From assembly GCA_042219835.1 (NCBI GenBank), contig JBHJMN010000022.1, positions 31,969-95,968 on the forward strand: a stretch of DNA of 64,000 nt, in the 5' to 3' direction. This document shows, piece after piece, positions 16,030 through 24,283 of the stretch. The position numbers and the translations under genes are program-made. The DNA comes from Paenibacillus_G elgii_A. Lineage in GTDB: Bacteria > Bacillota > Bacilli > Paenibacillales > NBRC-103111. Positions within the stretch are counted from its first letter, which is position 1. Every line of letters starts with the position of its first letter. The notes under the pieces were generated by a model. The model was not told where the DNA came from and did no database searches. It was given only the letters and a program-made list of their open reading frames with translations.

Positions 16030-17703
16030 TTACTTCACATAGGCCCACTTGAGTTCGTATTCGATTGCATATGGCGGGAAGATCGCACCTTGCAGTTTCG
16101 GGTCTTTGAGCCAGCTCATGGAGCGGAAGTAGTTCGGGATGATCGGCATTTCCTCCATCAATAATTTTTCGCCGTCGACCATCATCTGCGAACGCTTCGC
16201 TTTGTCCATCTCGCCTTTCGCGCCATTGATGAACTTGTCGTATTCGGCATTCGACCAATCGACGTCGTTGAATTCGTTGCCGGTCACCCACATTTCAAGG
16301 AACGTCATCGGATCGTTATAGTCGGCGCTCCAGCCGGAGAGAGACGCTTCGTATCTGTGGTTGTTCTCGTTATCGACGCGCAGCTTGTGAGGAACCGGCT
16401 CGCCGATAGCATCGACGTCAAGATTTTGCTTCCATTGGGCCAGAACGAACTCGACGGATTTCGGACCGACGCCGTTGTCGTCCGCCAGAAGCTTAAACTT
16501 GGGCAGCTTCGCCAAGCCCAGTTCCTTTAAGCCTTCCTGGAGCAGTTGCTTCGCTTTGGCCGGATCGAATTTCGGTCTCAGCTCGCCGGCTTTTTTGCGG
16601 AACTCTGCACCGTTGCCGTCGCTTGTTCCGTTCGGTACGAAGCCGGTAGCCGGTACGGGACCTTTGCCTGTAACCGTCTCGATGTATGATTTGGTATCGA
16701 TGGCAAGCGCCAGCGCTTGACGGACCTTTTTGTTCTTGAAGGCCGGCACGTTTTTCTGGCTCAGCTTAACATACCAGGAAGATAGCTCGGGCTGCAGGAC
16801 GAATTCCGGCTTTCCTTCCCATTGATTGATGCTCTCGCGTGTAATATTTTGCAGTTGGGTAGCGCCGGTTTGGAACAGGTTCAGGCCGGTGTTTTCGTCT
16901 TTGACGATGTTCAGCGTGACTTTTTCCAGCTTGACTTTATCTTTGTCCCAATATTTATCGTTTTTGACTAAGACGATCTGCTGCTCATGGTCCCATTGGG
17001 CCAGCTTGAACGGACCCGGGCCGATGGCGGAATCTGCGTCTGCGCCGTTTTTGTCACCGAACTTCTCGACGATGTCTTTGCGTTGCGGGAAAAATTGCAG
17101 GAAGGATAATTGCTCGGTGAAGAATGGAATCGGGCGTTCCAACGTGATTTCCACGGTTTTATCATCCAGCGCCTTGACGCCGAGCGCCTTCTTCGCCGCT
17201 TCGAGCTCTTGGGGGGTCTTGGCTTTCTGCACGTCCGCCCCGCCCTTAACCCAAGCCACCATAAACGCATACAACGCCTTGGTTGAAGGGTCCAGCGTAC
17301 GCTGGTACGAGTAGACGAAATCTTGAGCTTTGACCGGCTGGCCGTCGGAATAGACCACATTGTCCTTCAGTTGGATCGTGTACGTTTTACCGTCCGCCGA
17401 AATTTTCGGCATGTCTTTAGCTAACCCGGGCTCGGCTTTGCCGTCTTTATTCAGACGGTACAGCCCTTCGCTGACGGCGTTCATGACGGTAAACGCTGCC
17501 ACCTGCGTCGATTTGGAGACGTCCATCGCCCCCGGCTCCGTTCTGAAGTTAAGGGTGATCTCCTGCTTGGGGGCAGCGCTCTTCTCGCCGCCTTCGGTTC
17601 CCTTACCGGGGGTCGTACCGGTGTTGCCGCCGGTACATCCGGCTGCCGTTGCGCCGACAACAGTCAAGATGACCGTTGTAGCCAGCCATTTGCGAATCTT
17701 CAT
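16030..17703 (-). CDS. oppA: Oligopeptide ABC transporter substrate-binding lipoprotein (OppA family)
   Basis: A 557-residue SBP_bac_5 family protein. The signal peptide ends in a lipobox ATAAGC, so it is lipid-anchored at Cys23, followed by a Gly/Thr-rich linker. The mature part has the typical TEPGAMDVSKSTQVAAF start, LKDNVVYSDGQPVKAQDFVYSYQRTLDP and, near the end, SGWSADYNDPMTFLEMW. It captures peptides outside for import by OppBCDF, none of which is adjacent, so it is an orphan binding protein using a permease encoded elsewhere. Such orphans can also carry quorum peptides, relevant to the Alo-like pair 6 kb upstream, but this is inference. RBS AAGGAGC precedes the ATG. Confidence 0.92.
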   Translation of the reverse strand: MKIRKWLATTVILTVVGATAAGCTGGNTGTTPGKGTEGGEKSAAPKQEITLNFRTEPGAMDVSKSTQVAAFTVMNAVSEGLYRLNKDGKAEPGLAKDMPKISADGKTYTIQLKDNVVYSDGQPVKAQDFVYSYQRTLDPSTKALYAFMVAWVKGGADVQKAKTPQELEAAKKALGVKALDDKTVEITLERPIPFFTEQLSFLQFFPQRKDIVEKFGDKNGADADSAIGPGPFKLAQWDHEQQIVLVKNDKYWDKDKVKLEKVTLNIVKDENTGLNLFQTGATQLQNITRESINQWEGKPEFVLQPELSSWYVKLSQKNVPAFKNKKVRQALALAIDTKSYIETVTGKGPVPATGFVPNGTSDGNGAEFRKKAGELRPKFDPAKAKQLLQEGLKELGLAKLPKFKLLADDNGVGPKSVEFVLAQWKQNLDVDAIGEPVPHKLRVDNENNHRYEASLSGWSADYNDPMTFLEMWVTGNEFNDVDWSNAEYDKFINGAKGEMDKAKRSQMMVDGEKLLMEEMPIIPNYFRSMSWLKDPKLQGAIFPPYAIEYELKWAYVK

Positions 17704-18213
17704 AAGCTCGCTCCTTTTTCATGATTTTATAAAATCAAGAACGACAATGAATCGTTCTGTGATTCCGTTGCAAAATGACACAAGTCGCATCGACTGCTGC
17801 GTTATTATGCAGGTTCAATGAAGTAGGGGATTGAGCGGCAGAGTTGGCGGCTCGGGGACGGCGGGAGCATGGAGGAAGGCCCGATAGGAAGTAAGTGCTC
17901 GTCCCAAATTCTAGGTTCGGTGAAAGATTAATGGATTATTTGTAATATTACGATAGTAAAAATATATTACCAAGCTACCACAATATACCAGTGTTTTCAA
18001 TACAATTTTAATAAAATGTATTCGTTTTCAAAAAGAAAATAACGGGAAGTCCGCCAACGAAATAAACATAAGTTAAACCGGTCGGCTGAACTGTACGAGT
18101 TTTTTTTCGTAACCGCTGAAACCTAACTGCGCTCTTGCCAGTCTAAAGGGTATACCCAGGAGGCGTCTCGATTTGCGTTCGGCGGTCCGGCCGTTGGACC
18201 GAAGCAGAGACAA
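17704..18213. other. Intergenic region between divergent oppA and ycdB-like genes
   Basis: 510 bases without a convincing gene. The middle (about 17930-18060) is very AT-rich and probably holds the oppA promoter, but I could not fix a consensus -35/-10 pair. No structured RNA was recognised. Confidence 0.4.
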
Positions 18214-18342
18214 ATGACTGCATTCAAGGATTGGCGCGATATGACGATAGAGGAGATTGCCGTTTTGCTCCGCATAGCCGACAGGCACGGTGAAAATCAT
18301 TTTGCACAGGGGGTTGAAGGAGTTGCGCAAACGATACGATAA
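18214..18342 (+). CDS. Possible 42-residue small ORF overlapping the ycdB-like start
   Basis: ATG at 18214, frame MTAFKDWRDMTIEEIAVLLR, ending at TAA 18342. It overlaps the presumed start of the next gene by over 50 bases in another frame. The ribosome site (AAGCAGAG) is weak. It could be a leader peptide coupled to the downstream gene, or it may be untranslated. No homologue is recalled. Confidence 0.25.
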   Translation: MTAFKDWRDMTIEEIAVLLRIADRHGENHFAQGVEGVAQTIR

Positions 18343-19903
18343 CCCGGACGAACCGGCAGGCTCAAGACCGTCACCAGCGGACGGGGCTTCCGAATTATCC
18401 GCCGAGGAAGTCTTGCAGCGCAAGCTGCTGGCCGAATTGAGGCTGCGAACGGAGAAGCTCTTTGACATCCCGGAAGCGTACGAGCTTACGATTGCGGATT
18501 ATCACGAAGACAAGCGCGAAGGCGGACGGGCAATGTTCGTCTGGACGAAAGCGGGCGAAGACCCCATATGGAACAAGTCCGGGAACGATAGCGGCTTATC
18601 CGTAGAGCTTAACGATCAAGGGGAGCTGATCGAGTATACGATCGATGTGGAGGAGTCGGCCTGCGATTTGCCGGAGCTGTCCGTGGAGGAACTGCGGCTC
18701 CGCGCGGAGAAGTTCGCGCTCGACCATTATCCGGGCGCGCTGAAGCCGTTTTCCCTGACGCGCTCCAAATCCGCAGACTCCGGGACGCTTTTCTTCTATG
18801 AGCAGGAGGTCATGGGATTGCCGCTGCCGATGTCGGGCTTCCGGGTCAAGGTTCACCGCAGCGGCATCGTCAGTGACTTCCGGTATTTCGGCCGGCAAAC
18901 GAAGCCGGAAGTCCCGAAGTCCCTTGTGCCGAAGGAGCGGCTTCTGCGCCAGATTGCGGATACCGCCAGGCTGTATCTGCGGCTGGACTTCCTTTACAAG
19001 TCCGTCGACGATACGGAAAAGGATGAGCTGAGGCTGGTCTACGAACCGAGAACCCGCTGGATGCATTTCCGAGCGGACGGGACGGAAGAGGCCCGTGAAG
19101 CAGACGAAGAAATGGCATCCGAAGAGCCGGCCGTATGGCTTCCTGTTCCCGAGCTGCCGGCGGTCAAGGCCCCGGTCGTCCGGACGGCGCTGGATGTTCA
19201 GGGGCTACTTGGGCTCAATCCGGATCGGTATGTGCTGCTGAGAGAAGTGGAAATGGACGAGCGTATGACGGGTATCGTCTGGCGGCGGCGCGATTGGCGG
19301 CCGGATGTGTCAGAGGATCGATCGCTGGACGCCTTTTTCCGGCAGCGGGCGGAGGAGACGGTAAAAGCGCAGATCGATTCGGTCGGCGGAAAGCTGGTGT
19401 CGTTTATTCGTTTTGAAGAGGAGATTCCAGGGGAGCTTAGGCTGTCACGGGACGAGTGTTTGGACATCGCGCTTGGATTTTTGGCCCGTATGCAGCCCGG
19501 ATTGGCGCCGTTTTTACAGCTGCGGCAGCAGGAGGAAGCGTCTGATTCCGACAGGGAACATTTCGATTTCCGCATTGGGAAGCAGGGCGTCTGGCTGGAG
19601 CAGGAGCATATCCGGTTATCCGTCAACAAGACGTCGGGTCAGATCGGACGCGCGACGGGTCCATCCGTCGATCCGGCGCAATTGCAGGCCGTCGAGGTAA
19701 CACCGCTCATCGACGAGCCGGATGCGCGCCGGATTTATGCGGAAGCTCTCGATTTGAAGCTGAGGTGGGAGATCGATTACTCGGGCAATGGCAAAAGGCG
19801 CCGCTACCGCTTGATGTACCGTCTGGAGCATAAGGAGAAGGGCCGGGAAATCCGTTGGATCGATGCCCGAACGGGCGAGTTGATTTGTTCGAAGCTGGAT
19901 TAA
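18290..19903 (+). CDS. YcdB/YcdC-domain protein
   Basis: A 537-residue protein, rich in charged residues, with two tandem units of the YcdB/YcdC type. Each has a helical SVEELRLRAEKFALDHYPG-like segment followed by a beta-rich PLPMSGFRVKVHRSGIVSDF-type segment (another copy near LSRDECLDIALGFLARMQPG, then IRLSVNKTSGQIG). These domains resemble PepSY-like modules. The function is unknown, and several Bacillus relatives are linked to sporulation or the envelope. No signal peptide or membrane segment is seen. The start is uncertain: GTG 18290 lacks a good ribosome site, while TTG 18323 directly follows AAGGAG. The membrane-protein gene at 19917 follows by 13 bases and is likely co-transcribed. 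Confidence 0.72.
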   Translation: MKIILHRGLKELRKRYDNPDEPAGSRPSPADGASELSAEEVLQRKLLAELRLRTEKLFDIPEAYELTIADYHEDKREGGRAMFVWTKAGEDPIWNKSGNDSGLSVELNDQGELIEYTIDVEESACDLPELSVEELRLRAEKFALDHYPGALKPFSLTRSKSADSGTLFFYEQEVMGLPLPMSGFRVKVHRSGIVSDFRYFGRQTKPEVPKSLVPKERLLRQIADTARLYLRLDFLYKSVDDTEKDELRLVYEPRTRWMHFRADGTEEAREADEEMASEEPAVWLPVPELPAVKAPVVRTALDVQGLLGLNPDRYVLLREVEMDERMTGIVWRRRDWRPDVSEDRSLDAFFRQRAEETVKAQIDSVGGKLVSFIRFEEEIPGELRLSRDECLDIALGFLARMQPGLAPFLQLRQQEEASDSDREHFDFRIGKQGVWLEQEHIRLSVNKTSGQIGRATGPSVDPAQLQAVEVTPLIDEPDARRIYAEALDLKLRWEIDYSGNGKRRRYRLMYRLEHKEKGREIRWIDARTGELICSKLD

Positions 19904-19916
19904 AGGAGATGGTTCA

Positions 19917-20060
19917 ATGGGATGGAACAAAAGAACGGAGCAGAGGTACAGCATGCGCTTGTTGAAGCTGTGGATCCGTATGCCCCGGGAGCTTCGTTAT
20001 CTGGCGATTATCGGGTCGCTGGTTTTCTTGCATTGGTTCTTCAAGTGGCTTAACGGGTGA
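19917..20060 (+). CDS. Small membrane protein, 47 residues
   Basis: ATG 19917 with AAAGGAG eight bases upstream and TGA at 20060. The N-terminus is strongly basic (MGWNKRTEQRYSMRLLK) and is followed by one hydrophobic helix (YLAIIGSLVFLHWFFKWL). A predicted single-pass membrane protein with cytoplasmic N-end. It starts 13 bases after the ycdB-like stop, so it is probably in the same operon. No family recognised. It was found by reading the sequence directly because of its small size. Confidence 0.6.
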   Translation: MGWNKRTEQRYSMRLLKLWIRMPRELRYLAIIGSLVFLHWFFKWLNG

Positions 20061-20086
20061 ATCCGGCAATCCGTTTGGTTTTCTGT

Positions 20087-20115
20087 TATAATGGGATCAA
20101 ACGGATAAGCTTGAT
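20087..20115 (+). promoter_or_regulatory. Extended -10 promoter with candidate metal-sensor operator
   Basis: TGTTATAAT (extended -10, 20084-20092) has no good -35. Just after it lies an inverted repeat ATCAA-N10-TTGAT (20096-20115) overlapping the likely transcription start, where an ArsR/CadC repressor could bind. The operator assignment is inference. Confidence 0.4.
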
Positions 20116-20138
20116 TAGGATGAAGGCGGTGTTGTGTC

Positions 20139-20501
20139 TTGGAAAAAGTGCTGCAAGATCAATGCGATGAGACCTGTGGCGGCACCTCTCAAATTGAAGA
20201 TTTGAAGGAGAGTCTGATCCCGGAAGCGACGGCGGCCGGACTGGCGGACGTATTCAAAGCGCTGGGCGACCCGACGCGGGTGAAGATCATATATACGCTG
20301 TTGCAAAAAGAGCTCTGCGTGCATGACCTGACAATGGTGTTGGAAATGGGGCAGTCGGCGATTTCGCATCAGCTCCGCTATTTGCGCAATTTACGTATCG
20401 TGAAGCGGCGCAAAGTAGGGAAGACGGTGTTTTACTCGCTTGACGACGAGCACATCGAGCAAATTTTTGTGCAGATGCTGCAGCACGTTAAGCACGGGTA
20501 G
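20139..20501 (+). CDS. cadC: ArsR/SmtB-family metal sensor repressor (CadC-like)
   Basis: 120 residues: an N-terminal Cys-containing arm (QCDETCGG), then a winged helix (VFKALGDPTRVKIIYTLL, ELCVHDL, recognition helix GQSAISHQLRYLRNLRIV, wing VKRRKVGKTVFYSLDD). The Cys of ELC plus the N-terminal Cys pair match the soft-metal alpha3N site of CadC (Cd, Pb, Zn), although CadC's second Cys in ELCVC is His here. The C-terminal DDEHIEQIFVQMLQH resembles the alpha5 zinc site. It should repress itself and the P-type ATPase downstream until metal binds. The start is TTG at 20139. Confidence 0.85.
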   Translation: MEKVLQDQCDETCGGTSQIEDLKESLIPEATAAGLADVFKALGDPTRVKIIYTLLQKELCVHDLTMVLEMGQSAISHQLRYLRNLRIVKRRKVGKTVFYSLDDEHIEQIFVQMLQHVKHG

Positions 20502-20517
20502 CGTTAAACGAGCATAG

Positions 20518-20548
20518 TAAAGCAGGGGGAGATCCTCCTGCTTTTTTT
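20518..20548 (+). terminator. Terminator after cadC
   Basis: Stem AAAGCAGGGGG / CCTCCTGCTTT (one G-T pair), then a run of seven T. It separates cadC from the ATPase transcriptionally, or acts as a partial attenuator. Confidence 0.8.
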
Positions 20549-20551
20549 AAC

Positions 20552-20675
20552 GATATAGAATTTATAAATTTTCAGCGAAGCTGAACAAATTCTATATCAT
20601 AAGAAAAACTTCCGCTAAACCGCGGTCGCTCATCCGTGAATAGACTTCGATAGAAGTTTTTCTTATATTTTTTTT
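20552..20675 (+). repeat. Two adjacent long hairpins between cadC and the metal ATPase
   Basis: Hairpin 1 has 12-bp arms at 20552-20563 and 20587-20598 (GATATAGAATTT / AAATTCTATATC) with an inner TTCAGC/GCTGAA stem. Hairpin 2 starts at the next base, with 14-bp arms 20599-20612 and 20653-20666 (ATAAGAAAAACTTC / GAAGTTTTTCTTAT), followed by a run of T. The pair could be a double terminator, a leader structure of the ATPase mRNA or a small dispersed repeat. No second copy was seen in this window. Confidence 0.6.
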
Positions 20676-20788
20676 CATCTACTGCTACAAAATAAGGGCG
20701 AACGACGGTTGAAAGAACTGCGGCGGTGTCATAAGATGGAAATAACGTATGAACAATTAATCATGTATTGTATAGAGGAGATGGGGAT

Positions 20789-23251
20789 ATGTCCGACAAA
20801 CCATCTTGCTGCGGGTCCGAAGCGTCGCGCAGCAGCAATCCTGACGTTCATGGAAATGGCAACTCCCGGCACGATCAAGAGCTTAAGCATACGCATAAGG
20901 CCGGGTGCGGACACGAAGATGGTCATGATCACAAGCATGGTCATGATCATAACCACGCTCACGATCACGGCCACAGCCATGACGCTTGCGGCTGCGGGGA
21001 TCATCACGTTCATGACCACAACCACGGCCACAATCATAGCCACGATCACGGCGCCTGCGGCTGCGGAAGCAGCCACGAGACGGAGGATGCGGCCAACGCC
21101 GCTCTGGCGGCTGCGGAAGCTGCGGCGGCTGGAGCGATATCCAGCGTGTACCGCATCGAAGGAATGGACTGCGCAGATTGCGCGCGGAAGCTGGAGAAAC
21201 GGGTAGGGGCGCTGGCGATCGTACAGATCGCTTCGGTCAATTACGGGGCTGCCAAAATGACCGTCATCCATGACGGGACCGCCGGGGAAGCCGTCATGCA
21301 GACGGTAAGGCAGGCGGGCTATACGGCTATCGCCGACAATGGTACACTGCCCGGGACCCACGGAGAGCAGCCGTTCTGGAAACGCAACAAAAAAGCAGTG
21401 CCGACGGCGGTGTCCGGAGCGGTGTTTTTGTTTGCCTGGCTGCTTGACTTAACCAAAATCGCGCCGGAGTCGGCCGTCACGCTGCTGTACGCCGCGGCCA
21501 TGGTGATCGGCGGTTTCCGCATCGCGCGTACCGGCATCTACGGGCTCAAGTCGGGGACGATCGGCATGGACCTGCTCATGACCGTAGCCGCAATCGGCGC
21601 CGGATGCATCGGGCAGTGGGAGGAAGGGGCCGCTGTCGTGGTGCTTTTCTCGCTCGGCGAGACGCTTGAAGCTTATACGATGGACCGGACCCGAAGGTCG
21701 ATCCGCGGATTGATGGATTTGTCGCCCAAGGAGGCGCTGGTCCGCAGGCAGGGCAGCGAGATGAAGCTGCCGACGGGACAGATCGAAGTCGGGGACATTC
21801 TGCTCGTGAAGCCCGGCGAAAAAATCGCCATGGACGGGATGGTCGTTCAAGGGACTTCGTCCGTGAATCAAGCTCCGATTACGGGCGAATCCGTTCCGGT
21901 GCTCAAGGAAACGGGCAGCGAGGCATTTGCCGGCACGATCAACGGGGAAGGGGCGATGGAAATCCGGGTAACCCGGCGCGTGGAAGACAACACGCTGTCC
22001 CGCATCATTCGCATGGTTGAGGATGCCCAGGCGCAGAAAGCGCCGTCGCAGCGGTTCGTCGACGCGTTCGCCAAGTACTATACCCCCGCTGTGCTCCTTA
22101 TTGCGCTTGGCATTGCGGTGATTCCTGCGCTGGCGCTCGGCCAGCCGTTCGAGCCGTGGCTTTACCGTGCGCTGATGATGCTCGTCGTATCTTGCCCGTG
22201 CGCTTTGGTCATTTCTACGCCCGTCAGCATCGTATCGGCGATCGGCAATGCGGCGAGACACGGCGTATTGATCAAGGGCGGCGCCCATTTGGAACGGCTC
22301 GGCGCCGTAGAGGCCGTCGCCTTCGACAAAACCGGCACGTTGACGGCCGGCGTGCCCGAGGTGACGGAATGCATTCCGCTGGGAGGAAGAACTGCGGAAG
22401 AGGTGCTGATGATCGCAGGAGGGATCGAGGCGCGGTCCGGGCACCCCGTCGGCGAGGCCATCGTCAGGAAAGCGAAGCGGGAGGGCGTGCCGCTTGCGGC
22501 CATCGCGGATTTTGCCGCGGTGCCCGGACGCGGGGCCAAAGCACAAGTCGGCGGCAGCTTATTCTTTATCGGGAGCCCCCGGTGGTTCGTCCAAGAGCTG
22601 GGCATTTCCCTGGAATCGCTGCAAGAAGAGCTGAAGCGGCTGGAAAGCCAAGGAAACACCGTCATGGTGCTGGGTACGGCGAAGGAGCCGTGGGCCGTCT
22701 TCGCGGCCTCCGACGAGCTTCGTCCGAACAGCCGCACGGCATTGGAGCAGCTTCGCGCCGCAGGCATCCGTCAAGCGGTGATGCTAACCGGCGACAACCG
22801 GGGAACGGCCGAGGCGACCGCCTCCAAGCTGGGCGGGATCGCTTACCGCGCCGAGCTGCTGCCCCAGGATAAAGTAACCGCCGTCCGCGAGCTGATGAAC
22901 AAGCACGGGCATGTCGCGATGGTGGGGGACGGCGTCAACGATGCGCCTGCGCTGGCTACGGCCACCGTAGGCATCGCGATGGGGGCGGCCGGTACCGACA
23001 CGGCGCTTGAAACAGCCGATGTCGCCCTGATGGCGGACGATCTGTCCAAACTGGCGTATACGGTGCGGCTGAGCCGCCGCGCGCTGCGGATTATTAAGCA
23101 AAATATCGCCTTTTCCCTGCTTGTAAAGGCGGTCTTTCTCGCTCTTATCTTCTTCGGAGCTTCGACGCTCTGGTTGGCGGTACTCGCCGACACGGGCAGT
23201 TCGCTTATCGTGATCGCCAACGGCATGCGGCTGCTCCGCATCAAGCCATAA
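20789..23251 (+). CDS. cadA: P1B-type heavy-metal-exporting ATPase (CadA/ZntA-like) with His-rich N-terminus
   Basis: 820 residues from ATG 20789 (GGAG eight bases upstream). Residues ~1-95 form an extraordinary His/Asp/Cys-rich segment (repeats of HDH and CGCG) that should bind Zn2+ or Cd2+. Next come one HMA domain with GMDCADC (~125), paired membrane helices, TGES actuator motif (ITGESVPV), transmembrane ion site CPC in VVSCPCALVISTP (P1B-2 subgroup, Zn/Cd/Pb), phosphorylated Asp in DKTGTLT, HP motif in SGHPVGEAI and hinge GDGVNDAPALA. It exports toxic divalent metals with ATP. It lies downstream of the CadC-like sensor, behind a terminator and two hairpins. Confidence 0.93.
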   Translation: MSDKPSCCGSEASRSSNPDVHGNGNSRHDQELKHTHKAGCGHEDGHDHKHGHDHNHAHDHGHSHDACGCGDHHVHDHNHGHNHSHDHGACGCGSSHETEDAANAALAAAEAAAAGAISSVYRIEGMDCADCARKLEKRVGALAIVQIASVNYGAAKMTVIHDGTAGEAVMQTVRQAGYTAIADNGTLPGTHGEQPFWKRNKKAVPTAVSGAVFLFAWLLDLTKIAPESAVTLLYAAAMVIGGFRIARTGIYGLKSGTIGMDLLMTVAAIGAGCIGQWEEGAAVVVLFSLGETLEAYTMDRTRRSIRGLMDLSPKEALVRRQGSEMKLPTGQIEVGDILLVKPGEKIAMDGMVVQGTSSVNQAPITGESVPVLKETGSEAFAGTINGEGAMEIRVTRRVEDNTLSRIIRMVEDAQAQKAPSQRFVDAFAKYYTPAVLLIALGIAVIPALALGQPFEPWLYRALMMLVVSCPCALVISTPVSIVSAIGNAARHGVLIKGGAHLERLGAVEAVAFDKTGTLTAGVPEVTECIPLGGRTAEEVLMIAGGIEARSGHPVGEAIVRKAKREGVPLAAIADFAAVPGRGAKAQVGGSLFFIGSPRWFVQELGISLESLQEELKRLESQGNTVMVLGTAKEPWAVFAASDELRPNSRTALEQLRAAGIRQAVMLTGDNRGTAEATASKLGGIAYRAELLPQDKVTAVRELMNKHGHVAMVGDGVNDAPALATATVGIAMGAAGTDTALETADVALMADDLSKLAYTVRLSRRALRIIKQNIAFSLLVKAVFLALIFFGASTLWLAVLADTGSSLIVIANGMRLLRIKP

Positions 23252-23272
23252 AGCCGTGAACTCATTTTCCGG

Positions 23273-23301
23273 CCGTCTTTCCTTGCGAAAGGCGGTTTTT
23301 T
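23273..23301 (+). terminator. Terminator after cadA
   Basis: A 9-bp stem with one G-T pair (CCGTCTTTC / GAAAGGCGG), loop CTTGC, then six T. Confidence 0.85.
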
Positions 23302-23416
23302 ATATGCTTCGGCTTGAAGCCGTGCAGCTCGTTCCCATTCAGCTCCGTCTTTTTCCCGGCCGGCCCGCATAGGCTGTAACAGACGGGCCGTACAGGCCGG
23401 GGAAGGGGGAGCCGCG

Positions 23417-24199
23417 GTGCTGAGGCGCAGATGGAGAAGTAGTCCCTCGGGCAAAAGCAAGCTGAAGCGCACGCTGTTGATCGTGCTGGCCGTTCTGCTG
23501 CTTCTCTGCATGCAAGCTTATTTGTACGTCGAGCGAAATTTAAAGGAGCCGCTGGTGCATCTGGCGCGGGTGCGCGTGAAGCAAATCGCGACGGAAGCAA
23601 TCAATTCGGCGATCGCGGACCGGATGGCGCAAAACACCAATTTCAAGAAGCTCATCGATTGGCGTACCGACAACAGCGGAAAAATTACGGGTTTCATGTT
23701 GAATTATGCGGAGCACAGCCGAATTACCGCCGACACGGTCAATATTGTCACCAGGCAACTGGAAGCCGTGGGCACCGTTCCCGAGCATATCCCGCTCGGT
23801 CAGGCAATGCATTCGCCAATTCTCGCTTCGTTCGGGCCGAATATTCCGATCCGGCTCGTGCCTGCGGGCGCGGCCAAGGTGGAGCTGAATACGCGCTATC
23901 AGAGCGCCGGCATCAATATGATTTTGGTTGAGGTATACGTTCGTGTGACGGTTGAAATGACGGTTATTATTCCATTCGATTCCGCACCCGAAGTGGTGGA
24001 AACGGAGTTGCCTGTTTCCTACTCGTTGGTGGTCGGGGATGTGCCTACCTATTATTTCGACGGCCGGGGCAATCCGGTCGGCCAGTCGGGGCCGCTGCCC
24101 CCGGGGATCTCGCTCCCGAATGTAAACGTTCCGGCGGCGAAGCCCGACGCTTCGGAGGCGCGAAGCAAGGAGTCGTCCGCCGAGCCGAAAGCAAAATAA
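23417..24199 (+). CDS. yunB: Sporulation protein YunB
   Basis: 260 residues: a basic N-terminus, one membrane helix (TLLIVLAVLLLLCMQAYLYV, ~19-38), then an extracytoplasmic domain with the YunB features IATEAINSAIADRM, a DWRTDNSGKI segment and SFGPNIPIRLVPAG. A low-complexity Pro/Ser/Lys tail closes it. In B. subtilis yunB is sigma-E controlled and needed for efficient sporulation; its biochemical role is unknown. The start is GTG at 23417 with GGGGAGCC upstream. It is convergent with the lytH-like gene; yunA and yunB are also neighbours in B. subtilis. Confidence 0.9.
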   Translation: MLRRRWRSSPSGKSKLKRTLLIVLAVLLLLCMQAYLYVERNLKEPLVHLARVRVKQIATEAINSAIADRMAQNTNFKKLIDWRTDNSGKITGFMLNYAEHSRITADTVNIVTRQLEAVGTVPEHIPLGQAMHSPILASFGPNIPIRLVPAGAAKVELNTRYQSAGINMILVEVYVRVTVEMTVIIPFDSAPEVVETELPVSYSLVVGDVPTYYFDGRGNPVGQSGPLPPGISLPNVNVPAAKPDASEARSKESSAEPKAK

Positions 24200-24283
24200 T
24201 CCGGCACGGGATTTGCGGAAGCTTCCGCAGTACGCACCGGATCATTCGCAGCGATATGAACATCTCGGGCAGGGAGAGCTCCG

